NCBI GenBank assembly: GCA_029262315.1
Contig: JAJCZP010000021.1
Coordinates: 1 to 32,888, forward strand
Reading direction: 5' to 3'
Source of the DNA: Deltaproteobacteria bacterium
GTDB lineage: Bacteria; Desulfobacterota; Binatia; UTPRO1
DNA: 32,888 nt
Positions 7,876 to 16,556 of the stretch are shown here, one piece after another (positions within the stretch are counted from its first letter, which is position 1; every line of letters starts with the position of its first letter). The translations under genes were made by a program, and so were the position numbers. The notes under the pieces are model-generated. The model searched no databases and was not told where the DNA came from. It saw only the letters and a list, made by a program, of their open reading frames with translations.

Positions 7876-8709
7876 TCATGTGAGCGTGTCGTTGGCGACG
7901 CGGCGTTGAAAGAGGGCGTAACTGAGGCAGAGCGGCACGACGACCCACGCGACCAATACTCCCGCCAGGAGCGCGGTCGACGGCACGAATTCCGTCAAGG
8001 TCGACAGACCAAGGGATGAGGCCGAGCTGCCAATCCATTTGAAGCAGAGAATTCGGAACACGTCGGTCGGGTTCAGCAACAGGAGCGCGCGAAAGAGGCC
8101 CGAAGGCAGCTCGCCCCCGGTCGCAATGAGCACGCCTACCAATACCAGATCGAAGACGAACACGGAGCCGATCCAGACGAACAGCGAGGCAACGACGGCC
8201 CGCGTACGGTCCCGCGAGAGCAGCGAGAGCAAGAACGAGAGCCCGAGAAAGACGACGCCGAGCACGAGCGCCAGCCCGCACAGCAGAACGTACGCGCCGA
8301 CCTCGACCCCAGACCAGAGCGTGAGCACGACGCCAGCGACGCCGAACCCCGACACGATGGCAACCGCGAGCGCCAACGCAAAGCCGAGGAACGTGCCGGC
8401 AAAGTACTCCCCGGTCGAGATCGGATAGACGAGGATGAGATCGAGCACGCCACGCTGCTTCTCGTCGATGATCGCGCCGCATCCCATGATCAGCGCCAGC
8501 AGCGGCACGAGGTACACCGCGAGATTCATCAGGCTTGCGATCAGCGCCCCGCCACCGCGCACCCCCTGCACGCCCACCGTCGCCGTACCGAAGAACGCGA
8601 TCACCAGCACCGACGTCGCCAGGAGCATGGATACGATCCAGACCCAGCGGTTGCGGAGGCCGTCCGTCAGCTCCTTGCGGGCGACAGTCGCGATCGCACT
8701 ACTCGGCAT
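7876..8709 (-). CDS. nosY: NosY ABC transporter permease
   Basis: Protein of 277 aa with six predicted membrane helices, including VWIVSMLLATSVLVIAFFG near the N-terminus. The EKQRGVLDLILVYPIS loop is characteristic of ABC-2/NosY permeases. It forms the membrane part of the NosDFY complex, which with NosF ATPase and periplasmic NosD prepares the CuZ centre of NosZ. ATG 8709 overlaps the end of nosF by 11 bases and starts MPSSAIATVARKEL, the usual NosY N-terminus. Eighteen bases separate it from the cupredoxin-like gene. Confidence 0.92.
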   Translation of the reverse strand: MPSSAIATVARKELTDGLRNRWVWIVSMLLATSVLVIAFFGTATVGVQGVRGGGALIASLMNLAVYLVPLLALIMGCGAIIDEKQRGVLDLILVYPISTGEYFAGTFLGFALALAVAIVSGFGVAGVVLTLWSGVEVGAYVLLCGLALVLGVVFLGLSFLLSLLSRDRTRAVVASLFVWIGSVFVFDLVLVGVLIATGGELPSGLFRALLLLNPTDVFRILCFKWIGSSASSLGLSTLTEFVPSTALLAGVLVAWVVVPLCLSYALFQRRVANDTLT

Positions 8710-9595
8710 CGAAGTACGCCCCTTCGAGGGTGGGCTCCTCGACGTGCAGATGCTGGATCGTCTCTCCACAGTCACGGAGCCCCAGCAGAAACGCGGTCTT
8801 CTTCACTTGCGACACCTCCGCCACCAACGCCTCGCCGCGCCGCGCGACGGCCGCTGCGCCCAGCGCCGCAAGCGCGGCATGGAACGTCCCGTTCATCGCG
8901 CCCGTCCCATAGATGTGGACCTTTACCGGGAGGTCGAGATCCTCGTAGAGTTCCGGCAGCGTACCAAGCGCTCGCACCGCACCGTCAACGAGAATGCAAA
9001 TACGATCCACCTGACGACAGACCTCCGAGAGCCGGTGCGAGGAGATCACCACCGTCCGCGGCCCCCCCTCGCGCAGCAGCGCGAAGAAGTCGCGCACGCC
9101 TCGCGGATCGAGTCCCTCGATCGGCTCGTCCAGCACGAGCACCTCTGGGCTGCCGAGAAGGGCCTGCGCGAGGTTCAGTCGTTGCCGCATGCCCTTCGAG
9201 TACTCGCGCACCTTCCGCCGCGCCGCCGCACCGAGCCCGACGCGCTCGAGCAACGGCCCTACGGTTTTCGTATCCACGCCCCGTAGTCCGGCAAAGTACC
9301 GCAAGGTCTCCTCGCCGCTCAGATCGCCATGGAACTCGATCCGCTCGGGCATGAAGCCGAGCGTACGACGCAGCTCACGCCACGCCTCCCGATCCATGGG
9401 ATCTCCGTCGAGGAGGAGCTGCCCACTCGAGGGCTGGGACAGTCCCACCAGCATGCGGATGAGCGTCGTCTTCCCCGAGCCGTTGTGGCCGAACAGACCC
9501 ATCCATTCGTCCCTGCGGATCTCGAGGTCGAGGGGACGCACCGCCTCGATCGCGCCGAACCGCTTGGAGACCTGGTCGAGCCGGATACCCATCAT
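8699..9595 (-). CDS. nosF: NosF ABC transporter ATPase
   Basis: Protein of 298 aa. Walker A GHNGSGKTT is near residue 37, the signature is YSKGMRQRL (in place of LSGGQ, common in this family), Walker B is VLVLDEP, and the switch His is in VISSH. The C-terminal 90 residues are the usual NosF extension. It powers the NosDFY complex needed for CuZ maturation. ATG 9595 overlaps the TGA of the nosR-nosD gene by four bases (ATGA), implying coupled translation. A second ATG follows immediately at 9592. Confidence 0.93.
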   Translation of the reverse strand: MMGIRLDQVSKRFGAIEAVRPLDLEIRRDEWMGLFGHNGSGKTTLIRMLVGLSQPSSGQLLLDGDPMDREAWRELRRTLGFMPERIEFHGDLSGEETLRYFAGLRGVDTKTVGPLLERVGLGAAARRKVREYSKGMRQRLNLAQALLGSPEVLVLDEPIEGLDPRGVRDFFALLREGGPRTVVISSHRLSEVCRQVDRICILVDGAVRALGTLPELYEDLDLPVKVHIYGTGAMNGTFHAALAALGAAAVARRGEALVAEVSQVKKTAFLLGLRDCGETIQHLHVEEPTLEGAYFDAE

Positions 9596-12500
9596 CCGCC
9601 TGGAATGTGTGGCAGCTTCGCCAGCGATCCGTAGTACCGCTGGTGCGTCTCCGGATACTGCTCGAGGATGGATTCCCACTCGGGGTTCAGCGGCACCATC
9701 CGGGGTGCGGCATCGACGCCCTTCGGGACGGTGATCACCGGAAACTCGCGTTCAGCCAGCGCCAGCACCTGAAAGGCCGGACTGGCGAACAGCAGCTTTG
9801 CCATCGGATACTGCCACAGCAGCGAATCCACGAGCGTGTTCGAGTGATACGCCACGTCACCGCTGCCGTTGCCGTCGACGTCCCAGCCGACGTAGTCGCT
9901 CCAGAAGTTGCCATCCCACTCCTGATCGCGCGCGGCGACGAACTTCACTTGAATCTCGTTGGCCATGAATGAGTTGCCTTCGATCTCGTTCTCCTCCGAC
10001 CCCCCCCAGTAGTGCAAGCCCAGGTTGTTCCGTGCGATGAAGTTGCCGCGTATCGTATTGTAGAGCGAATTGTACACGAAGATGCCTTTGGAGTTGCCGA
10101 TGACGAGATTGTCGACCGCCTCGCTCCGGATCACCTGCGTCAGCAGGATGCCGTGCGTCGTGTTGTCGTACAGGACGTTGCCGCGGGCCTCGATCTTCTT
10201 GGAGAACATCAACGCCAGACCGACCATGTTTCCGGTGACGACGTTGTCGTTGTAGACGCTGCGGTCGCACCACATCGTGTGGACCGAGTAGCGTGAGTCC
10301 CGGATCGTGTTGCCGATCACCCGACAGTCAGTGCTGAGTTCCATGTAGACACCGTCGCGGCAGTCGGCCAGGGCGTTGTCCCTGATCTCCGCGCCGCGCG
10401 TATTCCACAGATGGACGCAATCGCCGCGCGCGTTCCGGTCCAGCGCACGGATGCCGCGGACCTCGTTGCCGACGATACTCACCCCGGGGCTGCCGTGCAC
10501 CCAGATCCCGAACCGACACTGCTCGATCAGGTTGCCGACAATCCGCACCCCGGTGGCTTCTTGCTCGACGCGGACACCGGCCTCCGAGAGCTCGAAGTCA
10601 TCGCCGCAACCACGAAGCGTGAGTCCCTCCACGTGCACGTCGGACGCAGCAACGACCAGGACATCCCCCGTGCCACCCGCGTCGATGATGGCGCCCGGAT
10701 CGCCGCGAATCGTCAGACGTTTCGTGACCACGACGCGCTCCGCGTAGACCCCGGGGCGCACGCGGATCGTATCACCGGCTCGACTGGCTGCGATCGCCGC
10801 GCCGATGGTCGAGAGGATCGGCGCCTCCGTCGGGTCGGTCGTCGCGCCCGAGCCCAGGGCCACCGTCCAGGTTCTCGCCACGGACGGCGCCGGGGCGAGA
10901 AGCCCGGCGAGCAGGAGCGCCCCCACCACCAGTCGCGGTGCCCGGTCTTCGCGCTTCGCGATGATCAGCTCGGGGCAAATGGCCTCGTCTTGACCCGTGG
11001 CCTGGCAGTCCCAGCACTGCAAGCACTCCCGGTAGTCGATGCGTCCCGTCGCATGAGAGATCGCCTTGGGCTCGCAGCCCTTGTAGCAGATCTTGCAACT
11101 CGAGCACTGCTCGTAGCGCTGGAGTGGCAACAGCGGTTTTCGGCCCGGCAAAGCCAGCGCGCCACCAAGCGGGCAGAGAAACCGGCAGAAGAACCGGTAC
11201 GAGACGGTCGACAGCAAGGTGATGGCGACAAAGTAGACGATGAACGCCGAGGGCCGTACCAGCCGGAGGATGAACGTCTTGAACGGCTCGACCTCGTTCA
11301 GCACCTCGGCTGCCGGCAGGTTGATGAACGAGACCGCCAGGATGCCGAGAAACGTGACATACTTGCCGCTGCGCCACACCGGCCCTGGATCCCAGGCGTC
11401 GATACGGTGCCGGATGCGCTCGGGACACAGCCGCTGCCAGATCGGAATCATCATCTCCAGCAGCGCGCCGTAGGGACAGAGCCACCCACAGAAGAAACCG
11501 CGCGCCCAGAAGATCATCGAGAGCGCGATCGCGATCCAGAACAGGAAGATCAGCGGCTCGGCCAGGAATATCTCGATCGGGAATGCAAAGTGCACGGCCG
11601 AAGTGAACAGCGTGAGAAGCTGCGTATTGCTCGGCTGCGCCTTCAGGATGATACCGACCCAGACGATGGCGATGACCGCGATCGTCCGATGCATCACCTT
11701 GCGGTAGGCAACCAAGCGTTTCCGGAAGCTGAACACGAGCGCCACGGCGGAGAGGAAGAGCCCGAACGCGACGATCGTCCCCGCGCGCTCCTGCCAGCGC
11801 GTCACCCAGAACGGCACATCCTCGACCACCAGCTCGCTGGGCAGGCGGTACTCCATCAGGAATGTGCGGTAGGCCCGCTCATCCCCCGCCCGATAGGGCA
11901 GCGTCAGGTGAAACGTGAACGGCTCGGCAGGATCGAAGGTGGGATCGGTCACGAAGAAGATGCCGCCCTCCCGGAGCGCCGGGGCGCCTTCGATCGGGAG
12001 CTGCGGGAAATTGATCGAGTCGACGTCCTTGAAGACGAACAGGCCAGCGCCCTGCTCCACGGAGAAGCGGTCGAAGATTCCGCCACGGGCGAACCCGGCA
12101 CCTTTGAACGAAAGCTCGCCCTGCGCACCGATGAAGAGCGCGCTCCCCCCGTCCTTCTCGAGGCGCTCCTTGACGATGGCGTAGTACCGCTCGCCGAGCA
12201 GGTTCTTGCCGATCGTGGGAGCATCGAGCACCGCGAACCGGAGGTCGAGGATCGGCGCTGAGCCCTGGCTCTGCACCTGGTCGGGCTGCACCACGAGGCG
12301 CCCGATGGCCCCCTGGGCGTCGAGGGCATCCCACGTCGCCGGCTCGAATCGCTCCGCCACCCGCCGGGTCCGGACCTCGAATGCCTGGACGATACCCACG
12401 GCCCGACCGACCCGCCGCCCTGCCTCCAAAATCGTGGCGTTCTCGGCCACCGCGGTGACCGTCGCGCCGCTGATGGCGTCCACGGCGACATGGCCCGGAC

Positions 12501-12939
12501 GCGGCTTGTCGCTGATGATGATGCGATCGCGAATATCCTTGCCGACGTACTGGGCGACGAACTCGTGAATCACCTTCTCGCTGAGCCCGATCAGCACAAT
12601 GGGCTCGGCGTGATGGACGATCTTGATACCGGTGATCGTGCCCTTGGTGTCCAGGCCGACCAGCGTGTTGAGCGTGTGGCCGGAGTAGCCGGGGATGTCG
12701 ACCAAGTCGTCCGTCAGCAGGACGTAGCCCAGAAGGCTACGGGTGTCCTTCTCGCCCGGACCGTACCCCGTCCAGTACGTGTCCGCGCGCTCGAACTGCA
12801 CCGCCCCTGGCAGGACGTCTCCCGGCTCGTACTCGTACTTCTGCTCACCGAACGAAACATTGGCGAGCCCGACGCCCGGCGTTCCCGCGCACAGGCCGAG
12901 CAGGATCAGGAGAAGGGCGAGCCCCGTCCCTCTCCTCAC
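9592..12939 (-). CDS. nosR-nosD: NosR-NosD fusion: membrane flavo-iron-sulfur protein joined to periplasmic Cu-maturation protein
   Basis: Single frame of 1115 aa from GTG 12939, which has GAGGG upstream and begins a signal peptide; TTG 12972 is an in-frame alternative. Residues 1-660 are NosR: periplasmic FMN-binding domain with the flavinylation motif SGAT (T160), membrane helices, two CxxxCP motifs (C484/C488, C585/C589), and two 4Fe-4S sites (C612/C615/C618/C622 and C639/C642/C645/C655). Residues 670-688 are a hydrophobic stretch ending APSVA that looks like a former NosD signal peptide. Residues 690-1115 are NosD: right-handed beta-helix with CASH-type repeats. The linker would carry NosD from the cytoplasmic Fe-S end back to the periplasm, so the topology works. 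NosR feeds electrons to NosZ and sustains it; NosD works with NosF/NosY. Normally they are separate genes of about 700 and 430 aa. GTG codons at 10929 and 10926 could allow separate NosD translation, but no ribosome site precedes them. Confidence 0.92.
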   Translation of the reverse strand: MRRGTGLALLLILLGLCAGTPGVGLANVSFGEQKYEYEPGDVLPGAVQFERADTYWTGYGPGEKDTRSLLGYVLLTDDLVDIPGYSGHTLNTLVGLDTKGTITGIKIVHHAEPIVLIGLSEKVIHEFVAQYVGKDIRDRIIISDKPRPGHVAVDAISGATVTAVAENATILEAGRRVGRAVGIVQAFEVRTRRVAERFEPATWDALDAQGAIGRLVVQPDQVQSQGSAPILDLRFAVLDAPTIGKNLLGERYYAIVKERLEKDGGSALFIGAQGELSFKGAGFARGGIFDRFSVEQGAGLFVFKDVDSINFPQLPIEGAPALREGGIFFVTDPTFDPAEPFTFHLTLPYRAGDERAYRTFLMEYRLPSELVVEDVPFWVTRWQERAGTIVAFGLFLSAVALVFSFRKRLVAYRKVMHRTIAVIAIVWVGIILKAQPSNTQLLTLFTSAVHFAFPIEIFLAEPLIFLFWIAIALSMIFWARGFFCGWLCPYGALLEMMIPIWQRLCPERIRHRIDAWDPGPVWRSGKYVTFLGILAVSFINLPAAEVLNEVEPFKTFILRLVRPSAFIVYFVAITLLSTVSYRFFCRFLCPLGGALALPGRKPLLPLQRYEQCSSCKICYKGCEPKAISHATGRIDYRECLQCWDCQATGQDEAICPELIIAKREDRAPRLVVGALLLAGLLAPAPSVARTWTVALGSGATTDPTEAPILSTIGAAIAASRAGDTIRVRPGVYAERVVVTKRLTIRGDPGAIIDAGGTGDVLVVAASDVHVEGLTLRGCGDDFELSEAGVRVEQEATGVRIVGNLIEQCRFGIWVHGSPGVSIVGNEVRGIRALDRNARGDCVHLWNTRGAEIRDNALADCRDGVYMELSTDCRVIGNTIRDSRYSVHTMWCDRSVYNDNVVTGNMVGLALMFSKKIEARGNVLYDNTTHGILLTQVIRSEAVDNLVIGNSKGIFVYNSLYNTIRGNFIARNNLGLHYWGGSEENEIEGNSFMANEIQVKFVAARDQEWDGNFWSDYVGWDVDGNGSGDVAYHSNTLVDSLLWQYPMAKLLFASPAFQVLALAEREFPVITVPKGVDAAPRMVPLNPEWESILEQYPETHQRYYGSLAKLPHIPGG

Positions 12940-12986
12940 GGAGCGCGATCCCTCTCGGCCGCCGTTGTCCAAATCAGGTCGTGCGG

Positions 12987-13018
12987 GGGACGGCGGCGTT
13001 CAGTGCCGCCGCCGTCCC
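12987..13018 (-). terminator. Strong 12-bp hairpin between nosZ and the nosR-nosD gene
   Basis: Perfect arms GGGACGGCGGCG (12987-12998) and CGCCGCCGTCCC (13007-13018) around an 8-base loop, 18 bases after the nosZ stop. No T-run follows, so complete Rho-independent termination is unlikely. It may attenuate transcription or protect the 3' end of nosZ mRNA, giving more NosZ than downstream products. Structure is seen; function is inference. Confidence 0.55.
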
Positions 13019-13035
13019 GATTCCTCTCACGAGCG

Positions 13036-14862
13036 TCAAGCCTTGGCCTTCACGATGAGCCGCATCCGCATTTCGAGATGCAGAGCATGGCAGAAGTTGG
13101 TGCAGTAGATCCAGTGCATGCCGGGCTTGTCGGCGGTGAAAGTGACCGATTTGGTTTGGAAAGGGCCGACGGCGAAGTTGATGTTGTAGTTCGAGATGGC
13201 GAACCCGTGCGCCAGATCGGGAATCTCGTCGTTGTTCGTCACGATGAAGGTCACTTCATCGCCCTCGTTCACCTCCACGCGCTGCAGTCCGTAGACGGGC
13301 GCGCTGGCCGTCACCCTGACGGTGACCTTCTTCCCATCCCGCTCGATCCCGCTCTCCGTGACCGCCAGGGGATGCTCATCCATCCGCGGGCGATGCTTGA
13401 CGATGGGCTCGATGATGTCGCGACGCACGATGATGCAATCATGCGGCTCGATGTAGGCAGGCTCGTCCTTGACCAGGACCATTTTCTCGTTGGAGATGTC
13501 GACGAGCTGGTCGTTCTCCGGCTTGATGGGCCCGACATTCAGGAACCGATCCTTCGAGATCTTATTGAGGGCGACGAGGAAGTTCCCGTCCGCCTCTTTC
13601 GTCTCGGCCATGGACGCCATCGTGTGACCGATCTGGTAGTGGACGTCGAGACGATCGACGACGGCGGTGTCGCCCGGCTTCGTGTTCCCGTAGATGTCGA
13701 TCGCCTTCTGGATGTTCCACTTGACGACCTGGCTGTCGATGAAGAGCGAGGTGTAGGCGTTCCCTCTGCCGTCGTAGGTCGTGTGCAATGGGCCGAGGCC
13801 GATCTCCGGCTCCGCGACGATCGTATCCTTCGGCTCGATCTTGCCGTCGAACGCGTCCGCCAGCTTCTCGATCGAGATGACACTCGCGGTTGGCGAGACC
13901 TTGCCGGACGCGATCGCGTACTTGCCATCCGGACTGACGTTGACCCCATGCGGGTTCTTCGGCACCGGAATATAGAGCGTCAAGCCGGAGTCCAGCCCCC
14001 CGTCGAGCATCTTGATCCCGTCCACGACATTGAACTTCCCGCTCGCGAGCGCCTCCTTGATGCGGTCCCAATCGAACACGACCAGATAGTCGCGATCCTT
14101 GGCGAGCATCTCCGAGATCGTCGCGCCGCCCTCGGAGTTGTAGGACGTCGCGAAGGAATACCGACCGCTGTAGTCGGTGGCGGCCAGATCGAGGTTCGTC
14201 GGCACCATGACCTGGGCGATGATCTCCATCTTCTCCGCGTCGATGATCGTGTGCACGCCCGTATAGGTCGAAGCGTCCACGGGGTCGCCGCGCCCATCGT
14301 TCTTGAGTGGCGCCCGGAACTCGCTGTTGAGAATGACCCACTCGGTGTGGGGAGCACGCTGCGGGAAGATGCCGTGCGATCCCTGGGTGTGGGGAATCGG
14401 CAGAATCGTATCGACCTCGAGCAGATCGACGCGGATGCGGGCGACGCGGTTGTTGGCCTTGTCGTTCACCCACAAGTACTTCCCGTTGTACGTGCCGTCC
14501 GTGTACGAGCCGTGGACGTGGTGGGTGTCCCCCACATACGTGTCCCCGAGCATGGCCCGGCTCTCATTCGTAATGCCCCACCCGCTGCCCGAGTCGATGT
14601 TGAAGACGGGAATACGCTTGAAGACGCGCATGGAGGGGAGGCCGAGCACGCGCACCTCACCCGAATGCCCCCCGCTGAAGAATCCGTAGTAATCATCGAG
14701 CTCGCCGGGACGCACTTCGGTTCGCAACGTCGTCTTGGCCGCCTGCACCGGAGGCGGTGCCCATCCGTTCGCGAGCACCAGCGAACCGACGACGCCGGCA
14801 ACGACACCGATCAGCAGTGCCACACCGACGGGACGCATGACCTTCTCTCTGTTGTTGCTCAT
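13036..14862 (-). CDS. nosZ: Nitrous oxide reductase NosZ, Sec-type (clade II-like)
   Basis: Protein of 608 aa reducing N2O to N2 in the periplasm. ATG 14862 has AAGGAGA eight bases upstream. The N-terminus (MSNNREKVMRPVGVAL, then a hydrophobic core) lacks a twin-arginine motif, so export should be Sec-dependent, as in clade II. Seven CuZ histidines are visible in THHVHG (two), GSHGIF, NPHGVNV, PLHTTYD, IGHTM and EPHDC. The CuA site is H552, C587, C591, H595 and M598; the 35-residue spacing from H552 to C587 equals that in Pseudomonas stutzeri NosZ. The residue two after the first CuA Cys is Asn rather than the usual Trp; that ligand is a backbone carbonyl, so function should hold. It lies between a diheme cytochrome gene and nosR-nosD, with a hairpin after its stop. 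Confidence 0.97.
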   Translation of the reverse strand: MSNNREKVMRPVGVALLIGVVAGVVGSLVLANGWAPPPVQAAKTTLRTEVRPGELDDYYGFFSGGHSGEVRVLGLPSMRVFKRIPVFNIDSGSGWGITNESRAMLGDTYVGDTHHVHGSYTDGTYNGKYLWVNDKANNRVARIRVDLLEVDTILPIPHTQGSHGIFPQRAPHTEWVILNSEFRAPLKNDGRGDPVDASTYTGVHTIIDAEKMEIIAQVMVPTNLDLAATDYSGRYSFATSYNSEGGATISEMLAKDRDYLVVFDWDRIKEALASGKFNVVDGIKMLDGGLDSGLTLYIPVPKNPHGVNVSPDGKYAIASGKVSPTASVISIEKLADAFDGKIEPKDTIVAEPEIGLGPLHTTYDGRGNAYTSLFIDSQVVKWNIQKAIDIYGNTKPGDTAVVDRLDVHYQIGHTMASMAETKEADGNFLVALNKISKDRFLNVGPIKPENDQLVDISNEKMVLVKDEPAYIEPHDCIIVRRDIIEPIVKHRPRMDEHPLAVTESGIERDGKKVTVRVTASAPVYGLQRVEVNEGDEVTFIVTNNDEIPDLAHGFAISNYNINFAVGPFQTKSVTFTADKPGMHWIYCTNFCHALHLEMRMRLIVKAKA

Positions 14863-14945
14863 CGCGAATCTCCTTCTCTCGATCAGTTGACCTGCACTCG
14901 CGGCTCCGCCCTCGCGTTCCGCCTCCGGGTGTCGCGAACGAAGCA

Positions 14946-15812
14946 CTAGCGTTGCGCCACCTGGGCGCCGGCCATCAGCTCCAGGCAGTACGACACGATG
15001 TCCCAGCCCTGCTGCGGCTCGAGCACTCCCTCGTAGGAGGGCATCGGCGTCCCGTCGAGGCCGGTCGCGAACGTACGATAGATGTCGGTGGGGCTGGTCC
15101 CGCCCTTCAAGCCACCGGAGGTGAAGTCGAACGGAAGGATCTTGTCGCCCCAGTTGTCCTTCAGCTCTGGGGACGATGGCCCATCCCCTTGCCCGCTGGC
15201 ACCGTGACACTCCACACAGCCCGCATCGTCGTAGAGCTGCTTGCCGCGCGCGATCGACTCGCTACTTCCGACGTAGTCGGGCACGGCACCGATCGCGATT
15301 GGCGCCATCACCTCCTGCTCGGTCCACCGCTTCGAGAACGTCTTGATGTAGGCGATGACGGCCTCCCGCTCCTCGACTGACAGGTCCTTGTGCGAGGGCA
15401 TCGCCGAGCGCGGAATGCCGTTCGTGATCGTCCGCATGAGATCGGCATCGGTCGGGAGTGAGCCCGTCGGCGTCGTGCGAAACTTGTACATGCCCGCCGT
15501 GAAGTCGCGGGGATACGTGTAGACGACGATGCCGCTCTGCTGGGCTCGATGGATGACGCCCATCAGCCCCTTCCCGTCGCCGTTCACCCCATGACACACG
15601 ACGCAATAGGTGTCGTAGACCTTTTTCCCCGCCGCGACCTGCGCGGCGTCGTCCGCCTGCGACGGTGCGGGCGCCAGGCCCACCAGGCACACGAGCGCCA
15701 AGGCCGCGAAGCACCCCCGCCCACGTGCCGTGGCGACTCCGAGCGTCGAAGCGCCCTGACTCTCACGTCGTTGTACAGCGCTCGAATCGAAACTGCGGGT
15801 CGGTTCTGTCAT
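14946..15812 (-). CDS. Diheme c-type cytochrome of the nos cluster
   Basis: Protein of 288 aa. ATG 15812 has GGGAGGG upstream and is followed by a long n-region and signal core (about 34-53, ending PAPSQA). Two cytochrome c domains each have a heme site: CVVCH (C70, C73, H74) and CVECH (C199, C202, H203). AMPSHKDL and PMPSYEG provide distal Met candidates. It is first in line before nosZ, 83 bases upstream, so it is a likely direct electron donor to the CuA site. Clade II nos clusters often carry such cytochromes (NosC-type). Calling it specifically NosC1 or NosC2 is not justified from sequence alone. Confidence 0.9.
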   Translation of the reverse strand: MTEPTRSFDSSAVQRRESQGASTLGVATARGRGCFAALALVCLVGLAPAPSQADDAAQVAAGKKVYDTYCVVCHGVNGDGKGLMGVIHRAQQSGIVVYTYPRDFTAGMYKFRTTPTGSLPTDADLMRTITNGIPRSAMPSHKDLSVEEREAVIAYIKTFSKRWTEQEVMAPIAIGAVPDYVGSSESIARGKQLYDDAGCVECHGASGQGDGPSSPELKDNWGDKILPFDFTSGGLKGGTSPTDIYRTFATGLDGTPMPSYEGVLEPQQGWDIVSYCLELMAGAQVAQR

Positions 15813-15873
15813 CGTGCGTACCCTCCCGTCGGCATGGTCAACCTGTCTGCGAATCGCCTCACGATTGCGTCTC

Positions 15874-16389
15874 TCACTTCCGCCCCAGGGGCTTGAGCCT
15901 GCGGCGTGCGGGCTTCCGAACGTTCGGTCTCCCGGCATCGCGCGCACCTGGCCCCCGGCCGAGGACGGATCTCCCGCCCTTCGTCAGCTGCGCGACGTCG
16001 TCGATGCTTTGCGCGCTCAGCATGTCGAGCATTTGCGTACGAATCCCCCGCCATTGCTCATGGAGAGGGCAGTGTTTTCCTCGCTCCGAGCACCCCGGAA
16101 CGCCGATGATGCATCGCTGCATCAGATCGTAGCCTTCCACCGCCTCGATCACCTCGAAGAGCGTCAGCTCCGTGGCAGGTCGCGCCAGGGTAACACCGCC
16201 GCGAGGTCCCTTGTGCGACGTCAAGAAGCCCATGCGCCTGAGGTTCTGAACGATCTTCGCGAGGGATGGCCCGGGAACGTGGAGCGCCTCTGCGATCTCC
16301 TGCACGCGGACCGGTTGTGCGTCACGCCCCGCGCTCGCGATGTGGATGATGGCACGAACCGCGTACTCCGACGCTCGAGAGAAGAGCAT
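15874..16389 (-). CDS. Rrf2-family regulator with three-cysteine cluster site
   Basis: Protein of 171 aa. ATG 16389 follows GGAGGG; a TTG one codon earlier is less likely. The N-terminal winged helix (about 1-70; SRASEYAVRAI, then GPRGGVTLAR) is typical of Rrf2. Cysteines C93, C100 and C107 match the Fe-S-binding positions of IscR and NsrR, but the spacing here is C-x6-C-x6-C, longer than in either. This fits an Fe-S sensor responding to NO or redox state. As the first gene before the cytochrome-nosZ operon, it probably controls nos expression. The C-terminal 35 residues are basic and low-complexity, unlike short NsrR. A general IscR-like role is the alternative. Confidence 0.88.
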   Translation of the reverse strand: MLFSRASEYAVRAIIHIASAGRDAQPVRVQEIAEALHVPGPSLAKIVQNLRRMGFLTSHKGPRGGVTLARPATELTLFEVIEAVEGYDLMQRCIIGVPGCSERGKHCPLHEQWRGIRTQMLDMLSAQSIDDVAQLTKGGRSVLGRGPGARDAGRPNVRKPARRRLKPLGRK

Positions 16390-16478
16390 CAAGCATCCCT
16401 CCGGAGTTGCGCGGCCACCAGGTCTGCTCCCTTCCCTCGCTTGCGGGCGATGATACCATAAAAGTGGAATACTGGACC

Positions 16479-16507
16479 CGAATATCCTCTATTGGGCTCT
16501 GGTTCAA
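16479..16507 (-). promoter_or_regulatory. Candidate promoter for the rrf2-nos operon
   Basis: On the minus strand, TTGAAC (16502-16507) and TATTCG (16479-16484) with a 17-base spacer lie about 90 bases before the rrf2 start. The adjoining stretch (16449-16485) is the most AT-rich part of the locus and would suit operator binding. No perfect NsrR-type palindrome is visible. Confidence 0.35.
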
Positions 16508-16556
16508 GACGGAAGATGAGGCCGCCGGCCGGCGCGCGGCACCCCGCCAAGGCCTC

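Noticed and set aside
10411-12261. Long plus-strand open frame opposite the nosR-nosD gene
   Set aside because: Composition is Arg/Asp/His-rich with no family resemblance; the minus strand has a complete recognised gene, so this is an antisense shadow of GC-rich coding DNA.
12490-14949. 819-codon plus-strand open frame opposite nosZ
   Set aside because: It is antisense to a full set of NosZ copper ligands and has no ribosome site or recognisable domain.
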